Below are positions 1-14,150 of a stretch of 64,000 bases of DNA, in pieces. The stretch comes from Triops longicaudatus (lineage: Eukaryota > Arthropoda > Branchiopoda > Notostraca > Triopsidae): contig JAGQDJ010000017.1 of the NCBI GenBank assembly GCA_022885665.1, positions 62,001 to 126,000 of the forward strand. Direction: 5' to 3'. Made by a program: the position numbers and the translations under genes. The notes under the pieces were generated by a model. It had not been told where the DNA came from. It did not search any database and was given only the letters and a program-made list of their open reading frames with translations. Numbering within the stretch: the first letter of the stretch is position 1; each line of letters opens with the position of its first letter.

Positions 1-3000
1 GTTCGTGGTGTTATCTATAGAGGGGAGTGACATGCTTTAGCTCCAACTTAGTCGAATAGGAAGTATCTTATTATCTTAGATAGACAGGTAAATTTTGAGT
101 GGACAAATTCGGAAAAATACCTAAAAGTTGACTGACGAGTCGCAGACTTATGAAAAGCAAAAATATGCAAAATACAATTTTCAGTAATTGCTTAGCGTCA
201 AGGAAACACCCACCTGCCAACCACGAACCGAACTGCTACAATTAGGTTGCACAAGATGATTTTAATCAAATTTTTAAAGAGTATTTTTCTTTGCTTTTCT
301 GGTCTATGCACGCATTCGTGCCCAGGTCAGTTATTAACACAGTCAAGGTCTTCCGTACTGATAATGAATGTATTTGGAAATTACTGCATTACATGCCTAT
401 GCAGTAAATAGATTTGTTTCTTAAATGCTTCTTCTTTATGAACCATGTGGAAAAAAATTCGAGTTAAACACGCTGTGTGAAGTATCTTAACCTCGTATCA
501 AACAACTACTCTAGCACAAAAGCATTACACCCATGTCCTCATTAAGTGCCAGTCACCCGCTCCCACTAACGCCTCCTTTATCCAGCACGATAAAGTATGA
601 TTTTTTATAAAGAACTCGCAGAGAAAAATCCATTTTATTAACTGGAGCAGCTGTGCAATGGTATTTTCGCTATTCGTGTCAAATTTTAGAATCACGCAAA
701 ACTTATGCAAATATTTTTTTCACGTTTTTGACGTTGATTTTGAACCACCTGAAACATTTGAAAGCTAACTTCAAACGATAATTGTGCAACATGCTTTTAG
801 CTGCGTAGCACTCCAGTGGATTTCGAAAATTCGAGGAGGTAGCATAAAATAAAATTCCTCCGTCTGTTCGAAAAAAAAAGCCCGCGGGCGTTGAATTCGT
901 AATGCGCTGGAATAGTAGATCCAACGTAATCAAAGCTTTACAGCTACGAGTTAATTTTAAAAGGAGTTCGTTGAGTTCGTGCCACTTTAACGTTTTTTTT
1001 TTTGTGGTGGAAATTGTTATTACCGTTTCTTTCTGACCGTTACTTTTGCGAACAATAACAAAAGCCGTAAAAATTACTGCACATACGTATACATGAAGGC
1101 TTATGGTCAAGGTCACAACTGCTTTTTAAATATTTTTGGTGAATCTCATATTTAATTTAGTATTACTTTTCACTAGCAATGACAAATTTAGCGAGCTGTT
1201 GGGATAGCATGCATAAAAAAGATAAGAAAAATGCAAGAGAATTACTATATAGCGTTTACATTAATGGTTATTGACAAAAGGTTTCTTTTTTTTCATTTTT
1301 GGTGAGTTTTCTGTTTATTTCATTGTTAGCTTTTCGTAATATTAACACGCTATACACGTGAGTCGTTATTGTCATACAGCATAACTACAAAACATGGAAA
1401 CCTGCAAGCAAATGCCTGCTCGATTTATACGCGAGTGTTTCACTGCGAAGTTTATTATTTCTTTTCAAGATCGTTCCTGGTGAATTTCCAATTTATTCTT
1501 GTACACTTTGATGCGCTGCTATTCTTTTTTGTTTGTATGATCCATCTTACCGTGTCGCGCGCATTTGGCTCTGGGAAAAGAGTGTCGAGAATCACACTTC
1601 TACAATTTATCGTTGCTTGGCTGAACGAAACTAATTTCTTAACAATTAGCTTCTGTGACTAATGGGAGAAAGACGCTTTTTATGCTTCCCCAAGTTTTAG
1701 TTAAGTTCTTTACGGTCTACCAGAGACTCAGTAGATGACCGTGAATCATGTCATTAGAACAAGGAAAAGCCATCCATTTTCGCTCAGGTGTCGCTTCTCT
1801 TACGAGACTCCCAAGGAACCGACTCGACAGGTGAGACATTTGGGCGTTGCGGGGTGAAACGCTGCATCTCTGGTCCCTTGACATGTGGCTTGAAGTTTGG
1901 CTCCTGTGACTCTTGACTTTTCAAGACCGAGTACTCCTTGCCCATAATGACAATGGATGGAGTTGGTTAGCGTCTGACACGAGGTTTTACACGTGTATAG
2001 AGTTTAACCCCCCAAAAAAGGCAAAACACGCACAAAAAACAGTGACATTTCGCGAGTCGTGTAGGTTAAACCGAATTTTTCGTTCTGTACAAAAGCTTAT
2101 CGTGTGCATTTTGGCCCCGAATGCCTGGAATCTTAAAAGCACGTTTCAGCTAGCGAGTAAGTCATTAAAACTGAGGGAGTTTCTGGTGTAAAGCGAGGAG
2201 TTGCTTGGTATGTGAGGAATTTCCGTTGACACAGTTGATCCCAAGCGCCGCGCAGTGCCATCATGGCCGTATGCACACTTTTACAACTCCCAATCGAGCT
2301 TAACTTGGTCAGGATACCGGTGTGTGACGTCCAACCTGCACTCGGCAGAAACTCTAGTCAGTAAACTCGACGTCTTGCTGAATGGGGGAAAAACAAGAAA
2401 TGGTCACTCGCTCCTAGCTATTTACTGGATTTTAGATGAATATAATTCATCCCCTAAAGACGTCTTGCGAACCGAACTGCCCAATTTCAAACTCTGCAAC
2501 TACTGACAATTAATTTTTGGAGCTGGTGTGTACACTCAGCCCCCTCACTCCCTTTAGCCCGAGGATTAGGTTCCTAGAATTAAACGGACCCCCGCAAACT
2601 CTCAGTTTAAATTACTTTCGCATAGCATTTGGCGAGTTGGTAGTTAGAGCTCCAGGATCATGCTGAGAGACTGAAATGCACAAAACAGGGGTGTGTACGG
2701 AGACTGGTTTGAATTACCCTGCTGTATTCAGGAACGGCTGGTGTCAATTATTAGCGTAAATACGCGCGGTTATGCAGCGGAGGCGTTACAAAAGAATATG
2801 AAGTAATAGTGCCGTAGTGCATTTTAACGCGTTTGTACCACGTTAAACAAGTCCTGCATTTCAATAGTGCGTTGCAACAAGGTCAGACAGAGCTAGGGCT
2901 ACGTGAGAAGAACGCATAGAGTTTTCAGTGGGGTGGTGCGGTACAAAGTAATTTCCATAATGTTTCCAATACCTATGGGCTTCATTTACGGCTATCGGAT

Positions 3001-4435
3001 GTGACATTATCAGAAAAGAATAACAATCACGAGCGATCCTTTTTTGCCTAATAATATTACATCCCTATTGTAATGAAACGTGGGTTAGAAGATAAAAGTG
3101 TATCCTCTGGATACGAGGGTTTCTTGCTATTGCTGCTAAAATTTTGTTAGAAATTAAGGGAAATAAGTTTTGTTAGCTGTGCATAGTTTGTGCATAGTTA
3201 GTAAGCGCGTTTAATAAAAGCAATTAATCGTTACAGAAATAAAGAGAATGTACGCTTGCAGGAACAAAGGATTGACGGGCCTAATGATCTGCAAAATTGA
3301 CGTACTAGAAACAAACAGCCTGACCTAACAAATAGAATGCTTTATAAATTTAACTGTAGTGTTGAGAGGTTTGTTTTGATATGTTTGTTTAAAGAAGTGC
3401 GTTTTAATGAAGCTATTTTTTAAGTGCAGTCTTATTTCCCGCCCACGACTATCGAGGGTAATTTTCTAGTAAATGAAGAAACTCTTAAAACGAGGACGGA
3501 GGCTTTGCATGTTCTCGATAAGTGTACTTTGATTCGGTTACAGCCCTGTTTGAGTGTAACTCAAGTTCAAATTTGGCTGTTAAAATTCGCTCCGGTAAAG
3601 AACTTTGATAATTGCAGATATGGGAGTTAATAAACGTATTTCTCGGTTCTTATCTCTAGTCTAGACACAGGCCTCTTGCGTGCAACAAGAATGAGGTATC
3701 AGGGTGTGTATGCAAAGGCTTCGTGCATATTGATTACGGTGGGATAGCGGCCAGCAGGCCATATTCATACAACAATGCACACAGCGTCTTCGCGTAGCCG
3801 GCTGGCGTAATACCGCACGGCTCGCCGTGGCCTTTCGAACCTTTTCTTTGGAATCACTAAATTATATCTGTTTTAAAGTCTGCGAGCTGATACAAGAATT
3901 TGTCGCTTTAAACTAGCTACTAATTCTACATTGCAAGTTTACTCTATGGATAAGATGGAATTAGGTTATAATGCTGTGTATTACAGCACGTTTGAGTGTA
4001 ATCATAATAAAAGCTCTCTGATGCCAATAGTCTTTCAAAAATACCTTTCCACGCATATAGTGCAGCGTGCTCAAGTTTCGCGTACCAAGCCAACATGATT
4101 ATTCGAACGTTTTCACGTAACGTGACTTCAGTCACATAAGGGTTTCAGAGAAACGCCCTCATAGCGGTTTGTTTTTGGCTTTTTATACTTCAATATGGTA
4201 GTGCTTTAATGAGCGACTGAAAATAATCTGCGTTTACTTATAAGGCATAATACTATCTGTTTATCACGTATTGGTTTCCATGAAAGCAGAGTAACTACAC
4301 AATTAAATTTATGGACGAGCTCGTACCAGTAAGTAATAAGTAATAAGCTCCCGCATCCATTTAAGAGTGCGTAGGGCTCCTTCAGAATAGTAGAGTTTCT
4401 GGGCTACTAGTATCAAATTAGGGGTAGACAGTTCG

Positions 4436-4500
4436 TGCTGCCCCGAAGGGGATTCGAACCGTTGTCCTCGTGGTAACTATACTACGGTGGGTTCATACCA
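4436..4500 (-). repeat. tRNA-like / SINE-head remnant
   Basis: On the minus strand this segment carries a perfect RNA polymerase III box B word, GGTTCGAATCC (plus-strand 4450-4460). It is preceded on that strand by TAGTATAGTTA, which resembles a tRNA D-arm/box A. The anticodon stem is too short and the two acceptor halves do not pair, so this is not a functional tRNA gene. A decayed tRNA-derived SINE head or tRNA pseudogene fits best. Confidence 0.35.
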
Positions 4501-7500
4501 GTGCAAAGTGAAATTATCTCAGAAACAATCAAGTTTTCGTTCTTACAAGCCAGAAATGAATCGGCACGTGCTTCGCCGTCTGTTTAATTGACTCGAGCTG
4601 GTCAAAGCCAGACAGTGCCTTCGATTACAGTTACGCACTGTAATACAGCACTGGGTACTTAAAACTGTGACGAAGGTCCGTAGTATAAATCAATGTCGTC
4701 CGAGTACCTTCATCGTTCATGGTAGGCGATAAGTCGGTGACGGTCGAAAGAAACTATAGTGTCTCTGTAAGCCTTGCATTTATGAACTCCATGTCGCTGC
4801 TTTGATTTCGGATATTACACTGGGACGAGCAAAATTATTGGACAATTTAGTGCGAGAATTTTTAGTGAAGTACTTGAGTTCCTTGCTAACGTGAGAAGTG
4901 TCTCGAAGGTAGTAAATCTCGGCATTTATCTACACGTAATGACTTGAGTGTTTTTTTGCTTCCGAAACGAGTTAAATATTGTAGAACTTGTTTGATTCCA
5001 TTCACTTGTGGCTGTGCATCTAAGCCTCTGTTTTGAATAAATATTATTTTTTACGAGCATGAATCTTGTAAAATATATATCATGTGTATATTCATTTACA
5101 CAACTTATAGTGCAAGACTTTTACACACGGAAAAAAACTCGTGTAAAAAGCTCCTGTTTACGCATAAAGCGATGTACGGACTTCCGGAACGCTTAAACCG
5201 CTACTCCATTAAAATGTGTCGCGCAGTCAACAGAAAAACCTTTGGAATTAATAATGGGGGCACCAGCTTTGGCTGGAGCAAATGAGTCAGCTGCGGAAGA
5301 TGTGCCAGTTTTTGTGAATTTTCTAAAGGTTAGCCGTTTATAAAGTCAGAGCGTCATAAGAAGATAGCTGTCAGCTTATTGCCTTGGTGGAAGTGCTGAG
5401 AGTTGCCGGACAGAAGGAAGCTGGACATTAAAAAGCCCTTTTCGCAGTGTTGCAGCGTCAGTAGGGATACTTGACTGGAAGTGGAAGGAAGATGCACATG
5501 TTTTGCTCGTATTATGTTTCTCTAGCGCCAGCCAATATGAGTCAAGGTAGCGCAGGCTGGGTAATTCTTGCTAGAAATATTTTCTATTCTATTTTCCATC
5601 TCTATTTGTCCAAACGATCTTACATTCTTGTGAAGTCTGCTAATGGGCATGAGTGCTCCAGCTTGACTCAGTAGAAAGTATTGTCGCGAAAGTGATTAGG
5701 CACTCCGTGACAGCAGTTTGGGACAGACTTCAGTCAAAATACTTTGAGGGCGGCTTTTTTTGTGGTTTAGTCCTCAGAGAGTCAATGTAATATGCATTCT
5801 TTAGAAATCACAGTCTCCTACGACTGCTTTGCGGCATTATTGAATTGTCATGTTATTGTAGCTCGGGACACTCCCACGGACTGGGGGCTGATTGCCGAGT
5901 TTCTAATTAATCTAATTAACGGCGAGGTCAAAATATGCCGTGCATGCACTTGACATGCCTTACTTGCCCAACACAGCCACCCTAGGTGATGAATAGAAGC
6001 AATACCAGAAACTGCGCGGGATACTTATAACCGCGATTCACATTCCTTAGGGCAGCTTTTGCTCGGCCGTCAAACTTAATCCAGATTCTTCGGAGAAAAA
6101 CCTATACGCTGTTTTTTGGGAGATTTCTTCAGTAAAGTAGGTTTTGGTTGAAAAGTAAAATGCGTGCAATCTACGAGAAAATGGACCAGATATCTGAGTC
6201 TTTTTTTTTGCCTTCAGGCAAAGTGAATTGCAGAACACGGTAAAAGTTTGATACCAATATTTAAAGTGGCTGATGAAAGTTTTTTTTTTCAAGTCTGCTA
6301 AAAAAATATTTTTTGCATTTTTCATCATTTTTTCATTTCATCATGCATTTTTGCCTTTGTGCCTGCAGACATTCGCGTTTTGAAAATTTTTAATTTAGTA
6401 TATGTTTGTCTAGTTTTTATAGTGCAATAATATAACATTTCTTGCCAATACGTTCTTTCGCGACACTTCCAGTGTGTGAAAACGGCTAAGCTGAAGCACG
6501 AGAAGGCAGTTATTGTGCAAAATAGTAACAAAAACGTGCAAATCGCTTAACGTAACCATAAAAGGGATAATACTACAGTAAAGTATGTCAAAGTAAAATT
6601 ATTTAACGAAACGGGGGATGATGTATTGCACCTTGTGGTAGTCCGTCCGTTTTTATACTTGCAGAAGTTAAATTTAATGTCAGACCGGTGGGACGTTCTT
6701 ATCGGTAGGGATGCGGGAAAGCTATACATAATTACGCTCGAAGGTTTCCTATAGTTGAGCGCCAGCCCAACGGGAGTCCACAATTTCACGAAACTTTCCA
6801 ATACCCCCGTATCTTGCATTAGCTTTATCAAAGACTCAGCCCATCAGGAAATAGGTACTTAACATCTTCACACCATATGCTAGTATGTACAATGTACGTA
6901 GCAATAAAGAGACACAAATTCTGCCCTCCGGTTGAGCAACACTTGGCAACGGAGCGAAGTTGCTCGCGATACATTACGAGAAATGCACTGTGGAGAGTAT
7001 CGCACAGTAATAGTAATGCTCACATATCCAGAGAAGGCAAATGTGCGAATTGACATATTCCCAACCTAACATGACAACTCGGACAGTTGACGAAAGCAGA
7101 TTCATGTGCTAAGCGCATTGGGATTTTAAGAAAATCCCGCGTGGAAAATAATCCGAAAAAAGAGAATTTAATATTTTATTCTACTCCGTGAAATCATCAC
7201 GAGAATGTCTCATACTGTGGCGCAAATTAGCGTAATAAATCAGTAATTGTTACAATAAATCAACAATATATCAAAAATAAAACAAATCTCAATTGTTAAC
7301 CAAGGAAATGTTTATACCAGGCCGTTGATATTAAGAGTCTTGAAATCAGGGTTGACAAAATTGGAGTTTGACTATAGGTGAAGTTCGTAGTACAGATGCT
7401 AAGTTTTGTTTTTCAGTGGGTTTGAGTTTATATTTTTTTAACCATTTATCTTTTTGTGTGATACTTGTTCCTCACGATCCAGCACATTTTACCTTTATGT

Positions 7501-8324
7501 ATCCAAGCTTCTCAGATCCACGGTCATTCTTCCGGAACGTATCGCCGCGAATAAGGAGCTTTAACTGTATTAACCACACGTCCATGAATAAGAAATTCCG
7601 AAGGTATGGCTCATGGTGAAAGCGCTATTTTTTATTGTTAATTCAAAGATTTAAGAAGTCGTCCGTGTAGTTAGATATTGAATACGGACGTTCTGTAGAG
7701 ACCTGAAATATGAAGGCTGAGATCAGGCCCGAAAGACTCTAACCAGTACCAGTGGCTGAAAAAGCCGGTGCCGCCCACATATCCCATTTCCATTGTCCTG
7801 CACTAACGGCACTTTCAATAATGCACTCGAAGATCAAGGAGTATTTTCCAGTGTTTCACTTATTTAGAATCTTTACTTTTTCGGTAGCTCGTAGTGCTCA
7901 CAGTGCTGCTATTAATTCTCCTGATGTCAGTAAACAAGCACATTTGGAATTATGTAAGAAGTCTCGTCGAAAATTACTTTAGTTATAGTAGCTCAGTACC
8001 ACGCTACATTTTTTTGTAATAGTAGTTTATTGTCTTCTTTCTGAATTTTTTAGCGCATTCAGATTTACGATTAAGTACCGCTTTAGCTTGCTATGAAACT
8101 CAAATGACTAGAAAGAAAGAAATTATAACTAAGGCAAGAAACGCGGAGATCTTACGTGCCATAGTAGTAGTGTGCTTACTTTTGGCTTTCTTGAAAGCTT
8201 TACATATGACTCGTTGTTTTCTATAGAAATTTAGCGAGGCAAATACAACCACATATTACAAGTTTTGTTGGACAGCATGCATGGGTGGGCTCAGCGATAA
8301 TCGTCCCGCCATTTGTAAAGCCCT

Positions 8325-8387
8325 TCGAGTTTTTCCAGGGCCATACCCAGGATTTTTGGGGGTGTTGTGGGAGTTTCTGGGGTGTAT

Positions 8388-8423
<36 letters not shown>
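8325..8423 (+). repeat. G-rich retroelement-like fragment with a 32-T run
   Basis: A segment reading CCATACCCAGGATTTTTGG, followed by alternating G runs, leads into 32 consecutive T (8392-8423). The combination CCAGGATTT plus G tract recurs at other sites in the window, which suggests a dispersed element. The poly-T could be the poly-A tail of a minus-strand retrocopy. Its family is not identified. Confidence 0.3.
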
Positions 8424-8425
<2 letters not shown>

Positions 8426-11400
8426 ACTTGGCAATCGCCTAGTGCTCACCATTTATAAAAATCAACATTCCAGAGGAGGGAGTGTTAACCCTCTGCACCT
8501 TCTGAGTTGTTCTCAAAAATTTTGCGGAGTAAGCTTTTTTGCATTTGCTATACAAAGGCCTGAAAAACAAAGGCCGATTCACGGCGTTTTAATATCAGAA
8601 TTACTGCAATAAGAAAGCTCACCTTTATAGCATCCAAAATTCAACGACTGCAGCAAGTGGTCCCCAATACGGTCTCCTATTTACCTCCCCCTCTCCTCTT
8701 TTCTGACATTGTTAATTAATCATTATTTTAATTCTGATAGTGATCGAACAGCACTAAATCAGTTGGCACCCACATATCTGTACCTGATGGATAGTGCCCA
8801 ATAATAACGCAATATACGTTGAGTTTGGAATTTAAAAATGTGATACATATGGTCTAAATAAAGTAGTAATATTTTTGTCCTGATTAACCGAAGAATCAAT
8901 AACGAGCCAGCTCCATTAATTCAATTATTGTAAGTTTCTCATCGGTATCTTTGTGAGTAAAACTTTTTGTCTTTAAACGGAACCTATCGTATCTCACACC
9001 CGTCGTGAAGCGGACGTCTATCGCCTGGGTTATTGAATTGACAATACAAGGAGTTAGTCTCAGGTAGCGCGAGATTTGTATTGATTCGTGTATTTATTTT
9101 CTAACTAAATTCACAGTGCAACATAGCGGATGCAATATCACATGTCATAGTAACCTGTCGTGCTAGTTCTTGGATCCAGAAATCGACTCTATTTCTCTTT
9201 AAGGGAACTTAATGCAATGATCATAGCCCGAACGCACCGCTTGAAAAATATCGCTTCTCTCTAAGCTGAATTACCAGTAAGAGACCTGAGTAAGTTTAAT
9301 AGTTTTTTTTTCTGTATAACGTATTTATTGCTCCAAAACTCCAAAAATGAAGCTCCGCAACCGTGTAGGAATCCTACACTAGGCACTTGTAATTACTAAC
9401 GTGGTTGAGGTGGATTCTGTTTGCATTTTTAATCATTGTTCTTCGTTTCTCCATAAGGCTGCGTGTTATGTAAAATATGTTCCTCACACTGGGTGAGAAT
9501 CAGTTTGCGAATTCACGTTTTTATGCACATATTATTATAATGACTCCGGTCTACCATCTTTGTCCTGCCTTTCTTTTACATTATTGGCCGAGACCATGTC
9601 ACAATGCCCTCATCTTTGAGTCAATCGAAATACTATCGTTCCAGTATACCTGAATTACAAGCTTGCCCTCCTTTTTTTGTGGCACTCGAGAATTAAAGGC
9701 ACACCAGTGCACGGTAGGTGCATGTCACATTCGCTTAGTAGAGTGTTGTCTATGGGGTTGTATTCTTACCCGCAGCAACGACCTTGAGACCAGGAAAGGA
9801 GTATCGTACCTATTGACCACCTTTGACGGTTTCCTGCAGTATTGCAATTTGCCGTGATCTAAGAGACAACGTTTACTTTCTCCTGCCATGTGACTTTTCA
9901 GACAGTCTATCATCCTTTAGCTATGGTATAGCTATGGATGCTCTTATCCGATAGTCTTTCATTCCTCTGGCACGCACTGAGTGCGAAAGTACACAGGGCA
10001 TCTCTGTTTGGGCAAAGACTTAGATAGCATGCCTGGAGTACTGTCATTCTGTACATAGCCCGGAGTGCTTATAACTCCTACGCGCCGATACTGCTCGACG
10101 CAAAGAACATCGACGCCGAGCGAGCGTCGCAGCTTTTACGCCAGCGAACAGTATACGCTTGCCGCCACGGAAGTGTTTGGAGGCAGTCGGCTTGTAACAT
10201 CCGTCTTGGACGCTTTTGGTGTTTTGGATCTTCTGCAAAGTTTAGTTCGTACTACCCTGGTGTAGAAGTGTTAAGGATGATTTCTGACGTGACAACAATC
10301 TGTTTGTTTTGCGCGGATAAACTTTATTCACGACCTCGTCCCGTGGAATTGTGAATGAATCTTTGTGGATATTGTGCTTCGAGGCAGAAAGCTTTCAGTT
10401 GAAGGTAATGCTTGGTTTTTACGAGTAGAAATTGACAGCGAGAGGAGTATTCACTAATTCTTGTGTGTGAATGACGCAAGGCAGCGACTGTGAGTTCCGT
10501 ATTTTGGTAGGACCAACTATCTTTGCCAGTGCTCTGATATCAACAAATCGCGAAAGTGGGCAGAATGTACCTCAATCTTTGGGTTGGAACCTCATTAGAT
10601 AGAGCCTGACAGTAAACATATTCCTGTGACAATTATCACGGAAACTATTGAAGTTGAAGGTATGTAGAGCGGAGGTAATTTGTTGCAAATTCTTCAAGCT
10701 TTTGACAAAGCAGTAGGAAATGGCAGTTTACGAGCGTTTAAGCAGTCCCTTGGTCCTGTATCTACCGCGTTCGCGTCTTACGAAGGAAACGCGAGAAATA
10801 TTTGTCCACGTTACCAAGTGACAAACACTGGAGGAAAAAAATAGAGGGTTTAGCGAAATGGACGAGGTCAGCCGAAATAAATCTTTTACCGAACTAATGT
10901 TGCATTCGTCGTAATGGACTTAAATCACGCAATAACAAAGGAAAAAAGCTGAAGTGGGCAAGATTTTTTTATTCTTGTGGGTTGTCTGGACGAGTTAGGT
11001 GTATTTTTTTCTAATGAAAGGTCTTCAAAATGTCTTACATTTTTTTGAAGTTGACAATTTGGATTTTCGCGTTTCGCTCAAAAATTATAGTACAGGACAA
11101 GTTCTGATTTAGGTTTCTTTTTGACCTCGTAAGAAAGATAAAATTGATGTCAGTTTTTCCAGTTGAGGGCGGACAAATGCTCACGAGGCAAATGTCGTCA
11201 TTTGCATGAGTGTTTGATTTAAGGGCTCCTTTTTTTCCAAGCATTTCGTTTAGTAATTTGGTTTGCACACCCCTTTGCACTTACGTTCCTATGGCTTTTA
11301 CAGGACCATTGCAAGTGGCCTTCATCCCATTTTTATGACCTTTCCAATCAAAAGTTAAGAGGTAGGTGAAACAAACGAAGTTGCTGTTTCCCCTTTTCCG

Positions 11401-13106
11401 AGTCATGCACAACAGATACAGTCAGCTTTTCAATACCATACATCCCTTTGGACGGGATATATCCGGTGTCGTTTGGTTAACGTACTTTTTTCATACTTTT
11501 TTCCCCTAAATTGTAAAATAGTTGATTCTTTTGAGTGCACGCTTTTGATATGGTGAGTTTACTAGCTTAGTACTTAGCCACTGAAATTATTTCAGTTTGG
11601 TTCATTTTATTATTTTCCTTGAGGAAAATCGCGATTTAAAATATCTTTCAATACGAGGGAAAGGTGTTCGTGCGAAACAACAATTCGTGCCTGTTTCTTG
11701 TCATGCAGTCGCACTATTTTGATTAATTGAATTAATAGACATCAACGAACAACCAAAATCTGGAACTTACGAGCACCATTATTTTCCGGAGCCTTGTACA
11801 ACACGTTTATTCATTATTTTCCCCGCGGAACCCATGACATAACTTCCGATATTACTGTGGTGTTATACGGAACAGCCCCAGTGCTCTTAATGTTCACCCA
11901 AAGTTTGCTAGTAATTAATTCTTAATTACATGTCCATTGTCAAAATTCCAGAAAAGTTATGGATAGCTTCATAAAGCAAAATTTGCAGCTCTAAACATTA
12001 CCAGAAATTGTCAAGAGTAAACAAGTTATCAGGGCTTTTACAACTTCTTGGGTTGTGTGTGCTACACATTTCTTTACCCGGCAGAATCCAAGAGGTTAAG
12101 TGCCTTGGGAGTCTTGCAACCTTTTTGGGATAAGACCGGAGCTCGAAGCTGGAATTTTGTGTTCACCATTTTTTTATCGTGTGCTGAACTTCCGATATTT
12201 CTTTGCATCAGAAGTTTCTGTGTGTGATGTAGCGTTGCATCAGGGCTTCGTGGGTCTCCTTTTGTCTTTTCTTGAAAAGAAGGGAACGAGAAAGCCTTGC
12301 ACAATTGGCATTTACTCCATTTGTGCTCGGAAAGGTTACAAAATGTTATCTTAAGAATTTTCATTTACAGGGCTAGGAATAAGGTTAACTACTTATTGAT
12401 AGTTAAGAAATCTAGCTTGGTCTTATATCAGTTTAAGTTCTACGAATGTTTTATCCGTTGTATCTTGAATTACTTGTTGTTTAGAATTGCTGTGTTCAAA
12501 AAGCATTTACTCCTACAATTCATATAATAGCATTTACTTTTACAGTCATATTTACTCTTGTTTTTACCTTAACTGTGAGCTGGGTTTTACGACTCGGTGA
12601 TGATAGTTTGCATCCCCGCCTGATGCCGTAAAGTTGTCCTACATTTTGGCCGAATAACTATATTTTGGGGAATTTGTTACAATATAACAGTAAAAGCTTA
12701 CTGCGTAGGCTACAGTCATATTGTGTTTTTTCAAGCATGTGGTTAAAGTGAACCGCGAAAGATAGGCTCAAATATAATTAAATGAGTGAATAGAATTACG
12801 AGCGAAAAAGAAACGCCTCGTGTCGATACTTGGAGCTCAGTAAGGTGAAAAGTGAACACTCTAGTCTTTGTCGGAAAAAGGGGAAAAAATAGGAAAGACG
12901 CCAAAGAACTCATATTACTGCCTTTGGGGAGAAGAAATAATAAAAGAGCATCACGGGAGGGCAAAGTTGGGGTTTGCGAGAAGATAGTCGGGAGTCCCTT
13001 ACGGGATAAATGAAAAATGAAGGAAGATTTAAGGGAAGTTCCCGAAGAAAAAAAAAATCCAAGGCTATTATTTGTGCATAACCCTATCCTCCACGTGCCA
13101 TAGCTA

Positions 13107-13120
13107 CCCCCCCCCCCCCC
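13107..13120. repeat. 14-base C homopolymer
   Basis: Fourteen C in a row followed directly by GGG, preceded by GCCATAGCTA. Read on the minus strand it is a G tract followed by TAGCTATGGC. Confidence 0.85.
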
Positions 13121-13967
13121 GGGCGTTTTGTATCCCTCGGTCATGTTTTACATTGTGCCCTAGGCTAACCACCCTTGAAACAGGGAAGCCCTTATCGCCA
13201 GCCGCGAAGAAAAGAAATGCTGCTGGTTATGTAGGTCTTGCTACTCCAAGTAATAGCATGGTTTTGTTTCGTTTCCGCGAGCTATTGCTTTTTCGTTGCT
13301 TGCGGTTAAATCTCCCACTAAAAAAAAGGATTTCTTGAGCGGTGCTGCTATGTTATACAGTTGACCCACCGCAATTACCGTGAGTAAGCTCAAAGTTAAC
13401 TGTACGCGTGCTGCCATCTTGGAGCGAATTTGATACAATTAGCAAGCTATGCGCAACTGATGTTTATCTTTGGGTAACTTCTGTCTAAACAGTGGCAAAA
13501 TTATTATAATTAATGTGTGTCAAGAGTTCCGCTGTAGCTTACTTCCAATTCGCGTCGTACGCGCATGAAGCCTGTGTACCGAATATATTACGTCGTCCTA
13601 AAAGCCAAATTTGTTTCAGTTTTAGTGTATGCCGCTTGTATAAGCCTCACCAATGTAGATAACAATAAAAGCAACTAATAATGCGCGCAAGCCCAAAACT
13701 GGACGGCAATACAAAAGTACAATGCAAGTAAATTATAGTAAATTCTTTTTATAACGAATCCTCATGAAACAAACAATTAGCTATAGTGGTCGGCGGTTGT
13801 GAAAGCACGAATTTTATAAACGTACAGAAAAAACGTCTGGTAAAACAAACTTCAAGTAAGACGATTCTTTTTCCGGCCTCTATTTGTTATAACAATTCTT
13901 TTTAAAGTGTAGTTCATCCAAAGAAGATTTTTCAGAAAATACGGACTAAATGTATACATTAAAGTAT

Positions 13968-14150
13968 ACAGCATAAGATGTAGAAGAATGTCGTTGTAGC
14001 GAACCTCCTGGAAAGAAGTGTTCATTATTTCCAAAATGCCTTCTTTAAGACGCTTTTTTTTGTTCGTTTACATAACTCCAAACATTACAGCTCATCCACT
14101 GTAGCTAACAAGTTCTTCGTAAAAAAGAAGTTCGTTTTAGTGAGATTCTC
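13968..14150. mobile_element. MITE-like element, copy A
   Basis: Starts ACAG and contains tgtcgttgtagcgaacctcc (13989-14008). It then shows agacgctttttttt and ends near ttcgttttagtgagattc. The same blocks occur in the same order at 19138-19343. The CGTTATAACGAA-type word near the end resembles termini of pogo/Tigger-like DNA transposons. No transposase is present, so a non-autonomous remnant is inferred. Confidence 0.4.

Noticed and set aside
10044..10265. GC-richer patch with open frames on both strands
   Set aside because: Neither frame resembles a known protein; the + frame starts at GTG.
12743..13144. 133-codon frame on the minus strand
   Set aside because: It overlaps the C-homopolymer, giving a poly-Gly run; no domain or splice context.
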